DNA of 64,000 bases. It comes from Diphasiastrum complanatum (lineage: Eukaryota; Streptophyta; Lycopodiopsida; Lycopodiales; Lycopodiaceae). This document shows, in pieces, positions 56,011 to 64,000 of the stretch. How positions within the stretch are numbered: the first letter of the stretch is position 1; every line of letters starts with the position of its first letter. The stretch spans positions 26,513 through 90,512 of the forward strand of contig MU832032.1 in assembly GCA_029204225.1 (NCBI GenBank), in the 5' to 3' direction. The translations under genes and the position numbers were made by a program. The notes below the pieces were generated by a model. The model was not told the origin of the DNA. It ran no database searches and worked only from the letters and a program-made list of their open reading frames with translations.

Positions 56011-57395
56011 GAGAGATCTGCGTGTCTGTGAAATGTGCGTGTGTGTATGCGTGTGTGATTTATGTGGCCGATGGTGTGTGCATCTGTGTATGAGTGTGCA
56101 TGTGCATTTCTCTATGTATACTAAACTGCTTGGAGCCCGATTTGTTGAGGCAGGCTCGTCTCGACATGCAACAGTGGATGGAACAGACGACACGCATGAG
56201 GAGCCCGTTGCAATATTGGACCACTTCTTGAAAATGCCAAAAAGTAAACGACCGACTTTATCAGCACACCAAGCAGGTTGTTGCAAGTATGGATAAAGTT
56301 AGATACCAGTGATGAAAAAAGGGATTGAAGTCTCTCGGAGACACTAATCTCAATGATTCAAGATGCCCAGTTCTTGGTGAGCCCTAAAATAGTGTGCAAT
56401 TGAAAAATGAACACCATTCATTCGACCTTCCATCATATGAATGCATTTTATAGCTCTGAAAGATGACAATACTTGAGGTGATGTAACAGTTCGACCAAGG
56501 TTACCAAAAGCAAAAAACTTGTCTTTCAAATGAGAAACGAGGTTGGATCAAAATCAAAAGATCGCATGTGTTAGGATTTCAGAGGTAGATTGTCACATCT
56601 ATTCCTGGCAAGGTACTACAGGAGCAAGAGAAAAGGATGGGACATATTGATCAAGCAAACTTGTATATCAAGAGAATAAAACTATAGAGTTGGGAAGAAA
56701 GAAAAAGGAAGAACCCTAGAGGTAAGAACAAAGGAAACCTTCATGTCAAATTTCCATTTCAATTTGAATAAATAAAAAAATGTCTAGTTTTAGATATTCA
56801 ACTTCTGCTATTTCCCACAGTCATTGCAAGGATGAGATTTGCAAATATGTTCTTCAATAGAGCATGGATGCTAGACGAAGAAAAGAACTTCGGGTAAAAC
56901 TTTCTGTTCATGATCTATGAGTAAAAATTTGGTAATTCAAAATAAATACGAAAGCCATATAATAAATCTTAGTGCAGTTCTGCTCATCGATGATGTTTTT
57001 TTAGGTGGATTGACAAGAGAAGGGGAGAACATATGGGGTGGGCGGAGTGTGGGTGTGCTCCCTAATGGTTAAAAGCAAGTTGTTTGGGCAAGAGGCCGAT
57101 GATTTAAGTGCTCTGGGGAGATGGGTGGGTGGGTTTTGCCATGTGACAAAAAAGGGCGAGGGAGTGTTAAAAAAAGATATGCTCCTGCCCTTAAAAGCCT
57201 TGTTTTTTTTTTAGGGGGGGGGAAGATTTTTTTTTCTTGATGGGGACTATTTTTTGTTTCCGTTTTAAAAAAAAAAACTTAATTTATGGGGAGCCAAAAA
57301 GTCCCTTTACATTTTTGGTTTTATGGAGAGTGGGGGTTCACATTTTTAAGTGGATTTATATTCATATTTTTTATGAGAGGTTTACATTTAAGAAA

Positions 57396-57448
<53 letters not shown>

Positions 57449-57596
57449 CATGGGGGACGAGTAAATATTGATATATTTACTTTTAATGGAATGGAGGCAC
57501 CCCCTTGTTTATATATCTACACACACACATTTTAACCTTCTTTATTTTTTTTAGGGGCATGGAGGGACCTCCCTCCCTCTATGGGTGGTTGGTCAC
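56011..57596. other. No gene recognised; TG microsatellite at 57399-57444
   Basis: A TG-rich start, a fragment of composite arm A near 56115-56185, then AT-rich noncoding sequence with T-runs and G-runs. Confidence 0.5.
57399..57444. repeat. TG microsatellite
   Basis: About 23 units. Confidence 0.95.
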
Positions 57597-57865
57597 TTAG
57601 AATTTGCTTTGCACAGGAACACAGACCATACTACACAGTAACACAGACAGAAAACACTCTCCACAGCAAGCTCACATAGCAACTGTATTTTCAAAATGAA
57701 ATTACACTGTACATATAGTTGTTCACTTAGGCAACCCATGCATGACCCAGGTTGCCGTTGGCGGGGCGCGTGTCCCGTCGACTTGCCTCGTGGTGAGGCC
57801 AACTGATCCTTATCAACTGATAGGACTCACAGTACAGTAGCATAGTGATTCTACTTTAATTCTAA
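57597..57865 (-). repeat. Copia 3' LTR (269 bp)
   Basis: On the minus strand it begins TTAGAATT right after the PPT and ends AATTCTAA. It shares most of its length with 63303-63583 (CTACTGTACTGTGAGTCC, GACCCAGGTTGC complement, AGCTTGCTGTGGAGAGTG). Confidence 0.85.
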
Positions 57866-57877
57866 CTCTCTCCCTTA
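57866..57877 (-). promoter_or_regulatory. Copia polypurine tract
   Basis: TTAAGGGAGAGAG-type purine run directly before the 3' LTR start. Confidence 0.75.
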
Positions 57878-58011
57878 AAGTAGAGTCTACTTTATACAGT
57901 CATATACATAGCTTTAAAGTTAACAAACTTTAAGTACAGAAAGTGTTGATCTAAAGCTATCAAACTTTTCTCTTACAAGTGGCTTAGTGAAAATATCAGC
58001 TAGTTGTTCTT

Positions 58012-58473
58012 CTATGCTACAATGAACAAATGAATTTCACGACTCAGCAATCTCTCACGTATAAAATGATACTGAATCTCAATGTGTTTAGTTCTCGCAT
58101 GGAACACTGGATTCTTTGCTAGCTGAATGCCACTCTGTCTGTCGCTATGTAAAGCCGTGGGATTTCTTTGCTTCTTGCCAATTTCTTCCATGATTTGTCT
58201 CAACCATATAGCTTCATGTGCTGCACTACACATTGCCTTATACTCTGCTTCTCTGGTGGAAAGAGCAATTGTACTTTGCTTCTTACTAGACCAGGAAAAT
58301 CAACTACCACAAAACTGGAATACATACCCTGTGGTGAATCTACGATCATCATAGTCACCTCCCCAATCTGCATCCACATAGCCACACAACTCAGGTAAAC
58401 CATCATGCTTCCTGTAAATCAAGACATACTCTGAAGTGCCTTTCATATAACGCAAAATGCGTTTAGCTGCCTT
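58012..58473 (-). pseudogene. Copia RNase H
   Basis: KGTSEYVLIYRK, YVDADWGGDYDDRR, WSSKKQSTIALSTREAEY, then AIWLRQIMEEIG and HFIRERLLS. A stop interrupts it near 58475 and another near 58298. Confidence 0.85.
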
Positions 58474-59879
58474 CTAATGCGTTTCCGTAGGTGCTGTCAT
58501 AAACTGACTTACAATGCCAACAACATAACATATATCTGGTCTAGTCGTGGTAAGGTAAATCAAGCTCCCTACTAACTGTCTATACAACGTAGCATCAAAT
58601 GACTGTGACTCATCAAGCTTAGAAAGCTTTTTACCTGGTTCAATAGGAGTATTCATTGGTTTGCAATCCTGCAACCTAAACCTGTGCAGCAACTCTTTGA
58701 CATACTTCACCTGTGTTAAACCCACTTCATGTCCTTTTTGCCACACTTCTACTCCAAGGCAGTAATGTATCAAGCTGAGATCTGTCATCTCGAATTGTTC
58801 CATGAGGTCTTTCTTGATCATGTCTATCATCTTTTGATTATTTCCCGTAATAATCAAGTCATCAACATAAAGAGCAATCAAAGCAACCATATCATCAAAG
58901 CATAAGACATATAGATTTGGATCAGAACGTGTTCTCACCATCCCCTTTGAACGAAAGTAGGCATCAATCCTGCTATACCACGCATGTGGTGCTTGTTTAA
59001 GACCATAAAGCGCTTTCTTCAAGTGACATACTTTATTTTCTTGTCCCTTCACTACAAAGCCTTCAGGTTGATCCATGAACACTTCTTCTTCTAACTCACC
59101 ATTTAGAAAACCAGATTTCACATCCATATGATGCAAAGGCCAACCAAAATGTGAAGCTAAAGCAACAAGTAGACGTAGAGTATTCCACTTACATACTGGT
59201 GCAAAGGTCATAGTCAATGCCTTTACTTTGTGCATACCCTTTGATCACCAATCTTGCCTTGTGCTTTGCTATACTTCCATCTGCATGGTACTTAGTCCTG
59301 TATACCCATTTGCAACCAATGGGTTTCTTGCCAACTGGTGGTTCTACTAAGTCCCATGTGCTATGCTTAGCAATTGACTCCATTTCCTCTCCCATGGCCT
59401 TGACTCAAATGTCATCATCCTTCGCTTCACCATAAGTCGAAGTCTGTGCTTTGAATAATGCTAGATACGAGAACATAATTTGCTTCATACCTTTCAGGTT
59501 GTGTCTTCTCTCTTGTTGATCTTCGTAGCTCTCCCTGGCTAGATGATCCTGGAAAGTCATCCATGTCGTGGCTCTCCAAAAATCTCTCAAACCACTTAGG
59601 GAGCTTCCTGTCAGGTGATCAACTTCCTGGTGAAAATATATCCCACAATACATCCTTCTCCTTGCGTTTGTCACCTGCAACTTCAATCCTTCTTGCACCA
59701 AAAGGTTTGTCCCTACCTCTCCAACCTGTCTTTTGAGGTTGAGTAGTAGTATCTTGAGATGTATCCTCATGTTCATCACTCAGAAGGTCAATGAATGGAT
59801 CATCATTAGGTGGTATCCTCACTATACCATCTTTCCCACTGGATGTGTCTATCTTCTCAGCATCCTCGTCTTCATACAT
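58474..59879 (-). pseudogene. Copia linker and reverse transcriptase
   Basis: Acidic linker 59879-59619, then RT start MGEEMESIAKHSTW, GCKWVYRTKYHADGS (59395-59189), a frame change near 59200, and 253 open codons with MDVKSGFLNGELEEEVFM, YGLKQAPHAWY and the catalytic ALYVDDLIITG. The RT active site is intact even though the upstream parts are broken. Confidence 0.88.
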
Positions 59880-60718
59880 CTAGGATTGATCAAAGATAAC
59901 ATCACGACTTATATGGATTCTGTTTTCCACTGGATCAAAACATCTATAGCCCTTTACACGATCATCATATCCTAGGAATATGCACTTGATAGCTTTCACA
60001 TCAAGTTTACGTCTCTCTTCCTTAGAAATGTGTACAAAGGCCTTACATCCAAAGATTCGCAAGTGGTTTACCTTTGGCTTCTTCTTCGTGAATGCTTCCT
60101 CAGGTGTTATCTTTGGTATGGCAAAGGTAGGACTTCTATTTTGAAGATAGACTGCCGTGCTACATGCTTCTGACCAAAAATCTTTTGGTAGTTTCATCTC
60201 AGCTAGCATAGATCTGGCACTTTTCACAATCGTACGATTCTTGCGCTCAACTACACCATTGAGAGCTCGAGTATGAGCTTGCGTAAATTGTTTTTTAATC
60301 CCACATTGATCACAAAGATCATTGAAGTCATTAGACTTGTACTCACCTCTACTATTTGATCTTAGGACTTTGATCGTCCTACCTGTCTGATTTTCGACCA
60401 ATGCTTTGAAGCTCTTGAAGTTATCAAATGCATCTGATTTCTTCTTCAAAAAGTAGATCCATGTTTTACGTGACATATCATCAATAAAGGTCATGAAATA
60501 GAAGACTTTACGTAAGGACATGGTCCTCATAGGCCCGCATAAATCTATGTGGATTAAATCCAGGATGTTCTTTGCTCTTGCAACACCTCCTTTATTGAAC
60601 TTCTCTCAATGCTGCTTCCCATATACACAAGAATCGCACATTGATTTCAAGTGATCTTCTATGGTAGGCAATCCTGTTATCATCTCCAATTTTCTCATCA
60701 AACTGAGGCTTCTCAAGT
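59880..60718 (-). pseudogene. Copia pre-integrase and integrase
   Basis: Pre-integrase (FGHLNLRSLSLMRKL, CDSCVYGKQH) in a shifted frame at 60718-60590, then an integrase core open for 216 codons: FIDDMSRKTWIYFLKKKSDAF, SRGEYKSNDF, NGVVERKNRT, FWSEA and FGCKAFVHI. The second acidic residue region reads SNSRGEY, where the family has SD-GGEY, so one catalytic Asp is replaced. Confidence 0.85.
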
Positions 60719-61972
60719 TCAAGTGACCAAACCTCTTATGCCACAACTCAGTTTGCAATGGAATGACGATACAAGTCCATGTTGCCCCTTAATTGTAGCA
60801 TTCAACCTGTACAATTTTGTATTGGGCTCCCTTACTCCATCCGCAATAACTTTGAACTTTTGGTTCACATCCTTCACAAAGCAACGATCATGGGCGAATT
60901 TTACTTTCAACTTTTGATCAGTAATGACTCCAACAGAAAGTAGATTTTTCTTCAAACCTGGTACGTAAAGTACCTCCCTGATCATCCTGCTTTTGCCATC
61001 AGGTAGTTGGATTGAAACGGTGCCTATCCCCTTGATCTTGCACACCTCACCATTTGCTTGTGAAACAGATGTTCCATTATCCAACACTTTCAAGCTACTG
61101 AACCAATTCTTGTTACCTGTCATGTGTCTTGTGGTTCCTGAGTCAATATACCATGCTTGATCATCTTGATTAGATGACAATGCAGATATGAAGATGCTAG
61201 AGTCTTCAATCTCACCCTCATCGACAAGGTTACCTGCTTGTTTTGGTTTCCCCTTGTCTTGTTCCGCCAGGAATTTGTGACATTCACTCTTTCAATGGCC
61301 CTTTTTACCACAATGGAAGCACTTGGCTTTTTTGCCTTGTTTTTGGCGTGTCGCAAGTGCCTGATCGTCAGTATTTTAACATCTAGCTTTCACCATTTCT
61401 CGTCGTTGCTCTTCCTGCATCAAGATTCCTGTGAGCTCGTCAAAGGTTGGCAATCTTTCTCTTAATGCTATTCCGCTCACAAACTTCTAAAAGAGTTCTG
61501 CAATGCCGCACAATGCATTGTGCACCAGCTCCACATCACGTATGCGCTCACCAATAGAATGCAGTTCATCTCTCATTGTCTTGATTCTGGTCATGTACGT
61601 CTGAATGTGCTCTCCTTGCTCCATGCAGACACTATTCAACTTTGACTTCAGAAACATGATTATTGACGGATTTGAAGTCTCGAACTGCTCCTTTAGCACA
61701 TCCCATGCCTGTCTGGGTGTAGTAGCATCACAAATGTGGGTAATGATGTGATCCTTCACTGACAAGTTAATGAAGGTCAAAGCTTTCCTCATCTTTTTGT
61801 CGAACACTTTGATATCCGCTTCATTTGGCGGACTTCTCTCATCACCTGTGACAACTTCTCACACGTCTTTCTGCATCAGTATGTTTTTCATTTTGAATTT
61901 CCACACTGCATAGTTGGAAATCCCGTCCAATTTGCTACTTTCACTCAAAATGGATTCTCCCATGTTTGCCAT
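60719..61972 (-). pseudogene. Copia gag and protease
   Basis: ATG at 61972 (MANMGESIL). gag core with YAVWKFKMKNI, WDVLKEQFE and YMTRIKTMRDEL; a zinc knuckle CFHCGKKGH..KSEC near 61310 broken by a stop; protease YIDSGTTRHMT near 61145 with intact D-S-G. Stops near 61867, 61487, 61380 and 61295. Confidence 0.88.
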
Positions 61973-63288
61973 CGCAAAACTGCTTGAAACTGTTGTGGTA
62001 GGCTAAAAACAGTATGCCAAGGCCAACAGTGATGTCAGAAGTTGAAAATAATGACCTGCACTTTTCCCTTACCAGACCACTCGTCGCTTTTCCACCAATT
62101 TGAAAGTCAAATCGGCGTCGCCTTCCGAAATGCACTCAGTCGTCAACTCCCAGCAACGTGCCTAGTGGAATGGTGAAATCACTTTTGGCACACTCCAAAC
62201 ACTTTCTCTGCTGCAATCACTCTGTTTTGATATACCGTACTTGCAAGTACAGTCCGGTGCCCTTCGTTTGGAGGTTATAGCCTTTCGTTTGGGTCAAAAC
62301 GGACAAAGGACCCAAAAATAGGGACTTTTCTAGTTTTTGAACTGTTTCTTCACCTTGAAGAAATTTCACTCTTCACTTGTGAAGGGACCTAGCTCCAGTT
62401 TCAATATGAAATTTTTTAATGAAGTTGAAGGCCAAAATGCTCTTCACTTCTTCAGGGCCCTCTTCAACAACCCTTTAGACTCCATCCAATGGTTGATTCT
62501 GATCCAACTGTGGATATCCCTTCTGGATAGCATGAACTGAGCCGTTGATCTTGTAGCTTCTCTATCCAATGGATCTGAGCACTCTTGTGCACTAATGGAG
62601 AGTCTTGTAAGCGCTACCCACTCCAAAACACTATGGTTTCACCCTGGTTTCACGTGCGAACAGTCTGCGACCTCTCTGTCTACGGCCGCACCTCTCCAAG
62701 CTCGTTTTTGCTTGATCTAACTCGCCTATGGATCGATTTGAGCACGATCTGAGGCCTGGAGCAGGGGTCGACCTACTGATACCAAGTCTGTAGAGCGTTC
62801 AGTCATGAAATTTCGTAGAGAAATGATGATTTTAGCTCAACTTGACAAAGTGACTTTTTTTTCACCTTTTACTGCCAAATATGCTAGGTTGACTGTCTGG
62901 AGACAAATCTCTGACATAAATCTCAGAATCTCTCCATGGCTGGTTGACAATGTGATTAGCTTCCTGCCTGTCCTTACGACATCCAAAATGGTGCACAAAC
63001 AGCGAAGAAATCACAAGTTATGTATAAAAAACCGTAACCCCAAACCCGGTTTCAATTTTCAGCTGGCTTCAAAATTGTCAATTTTTCACCAAATTTTTTC
63101 CTGCCTGATGCTATGCACAAGCTAATAATCCCTATGCTGAGCTTGGCAAGCCTCTATAAATTAGAAACCGTGCACCAGTGCTTCTCTTTCCATCTTCAAC
63201 CCGCTGTAAACCCCGAACTCTCAGAAGACAGTTCTCCTGCGTAGCTCTCTTCAACGACGATTGCTGTATTGTGTATACTCCCTGTACG
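61973..63288 (-). other. Copia leader between PBS and gag, no gene
   Basis: 1.3 kb noncoding part of the element, long for a copia leader. It may include a small insertion around 62140-62830, but no termini were seen. Confidence 0.5.
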
Positions 63289-63300
63289 GCTCTGATACCA
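63289..63300 (-). promoter_or_regulatory. Copia primer-binding site (tRNA-Met)
   Basis: TGGTATCAGAGC on the minus strand, two bases inside the 5' LTR. Confidence 0.9.
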
Positions 63301-63302
63301 AC

Positions 63303-63583
63303 TTAGAAACTGCTTTGCACAGGAACATAGATATCATGACTATACAATAACACAAACATAAAAGTCACTCTCCACAGCAAGCTCACATAGCAAATGTATT
63401 TTTCAAAATGAAATTACACTTTACAGTATAGTTGTGCACTCAGGCAATCCATACATGACCCAGGTTGCTGTTGGCGGGACGCGTTTCCCATCCGACTTGC
63501 CTCGTGGCGAGGCCAACTGATCCTTATTCATACTGATAGGACTCACAGTACAGTAGCACGAATTATGTCTACTTTAATTCTTA
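63303..63583 (-). repeat. Copia 5' LTR (281 bp)
   Basis: Ends TTTCTAA two bases before the PBS. The upstream end TAAGAATTAAAG corresponds to TTAGAATTAAAG of the 3' copy. Confidence 0.85.
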
Positions 63584-63603
63584 CTTGGCGGGCCTGTGGA
63601 AAG

Positions 63604-63605
63604 AA

Positions 63606-63670
<65 letters not shown>

Positions 63671-63698
63671 AGAGATAGGAAGAGAGAGAGAGAGAGAA
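63604..63698. repeat. GA microsatellite, interrupted
   Basis: GA run with a few T and G interruptions, just outside the copia 5' LTR. Confidence 0.95.
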
Positions 63699-63983
63699 GT
63701 GGGGCCCAGTTGAAAAGAGAGAAGGCAAAATAGGACGCTAAAGTCCTCTATCTATTCATACAATATATACTCATCCACAAAAGGTTTTGATATATGGAAA
63801 GTTTGTGGTGTGAGCGTCTTGCGCGGCACACACACAAGAGTGTTGTTGTGTAAGTCACACACACAACAACATTCGCACTACATAACACACACTCACATAG
63901 CTATTTCGCGAGTGCACGACACTTCACTGCACTCACTCACACGTGTCGTGGTGAGTTGCATGCATGTGTGTTCCAAAATCCCT

Positions 63984-64000
63984 CCCCCCCCCCCCCCCCC
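63984..64000. repeat. Poly-C run at the end of the window
   Basis: At least 17 bases of C following CCCTC. It may continue beyond the window or be an assembly artefact. Confidence 0.8.

Larger units (their letters stand above)
57597..63583 (-). mobile_element. Nearly full-length Ty1/copia retrotransposon, inactivated
   Basis: Two LTRs (63303-63583 and 57597-57865), PBS 63300-63289, a 1.3-kb leader, gag, protease, integrase, RT and RNase H in the standard copia order, PPT 57877-57866. Total about 6.0 kb. Every domain is present, but stops and frame changes occur in gag, before integrase, before RT and in RNase H. The LTRs differ at many positions by eye, so the insertion is not recent. A target duplication was not found. 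Confidence 0.88.

Noticed and set aside
56000-56296. 98-codon frame with CVCVCV start
   Set aside because: TG-rich sequence plus a fragment of composite arm A; no domain.

Overview
The window is nuclear DNA of a land plant, most likely a flowering plant. The evidence is GT-AG introns, two genes of plant type (an RNA-binding protein with three RRM domains and a Casparian-strip-like CASPL membrane protein), and a dense load of Ty1/copia, Ty3/gypsy and CACTA remnants with tRNA-Met primer-binding sites. Long GA/CT and CA/TG microsatellites are common. The species cannot be named from sequence alone.

Region 1 (1-11.9 kb): one host gene on the minus strand with six exons, about 1104 codons. It encodes an acidic N-terminus carrying four tandem 30-residue repeats, three RRMs, an RG-rich linker, a C2H2 zinc finger of the dsRNA-binding (JAZ/ZFa) type and a double-stranded RNA-binding motif. 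Its 6.3-kb first intron holds a doubly deleted Ty3/gypsy element. A TATA box lies upstream.

Region 2 (12-30 kb): a graveyard of retroelements. It has copia integrase, RT and RNase H pieces in both orientations, a gypsy RT piece fused to a copia gag, a triplicated primer-binding site, and an unrecognised 195-codon ORF next to a polypurine tract and LTR. It also has a 907-bp CACTA-like element with 3-bp target duplications inside a copia pol, and the 3' end of a CACTA TNP2-type transposase (DUF4216-like) with an apparent intron.

Region 3 (30.6-41.8 kb): probably one old Ty3/gypsy Tat/Athila-type element. In order it has an LTR, a tRNA-Asp-like PBS, gag, protease, RT, integrase, a downstream extra ORF and a related LTR. 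Its gag-protease segment (about 33.34-35.56 kb) is inverted, its two noncoding parts carry many copies of a CCTTCGCC motif, and copia pieces are nested near its 3' end. The extra ORF (37773-38555) is open for 260 codons although the rest of the element is broken.

Region 4 (42-45 kb): the second host gene, a complete three-exon CASPL gene on the plus strand.

Region 5 (45-50.7 kb): a decayed plus-strand copia element, a tRNA-derived SINE candidate and large compound microsatellites.

Region 6 (50.7-56 kb): a complex satellite block built of GGCTTGTGTGGCAAGCC-type repeats. A composite of about 3.05 kb is present twice, and a 0.74-kb middle part is inverted in the second copy.

Region 7 (57.6-63.6 kb): a nearly full-length but inactivated minus-strand copia element with two 270-280-bp LTRs, PBS, PPT and gag-PR-INT-RT-RH in order. 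The window ends in a GA repeat and a poly-C run.

The two host genes show no functional link. Everything else is repeats at different stages of decay. All exon borders were read by eye from splice-site and frame agreement; no alignment or search was run.
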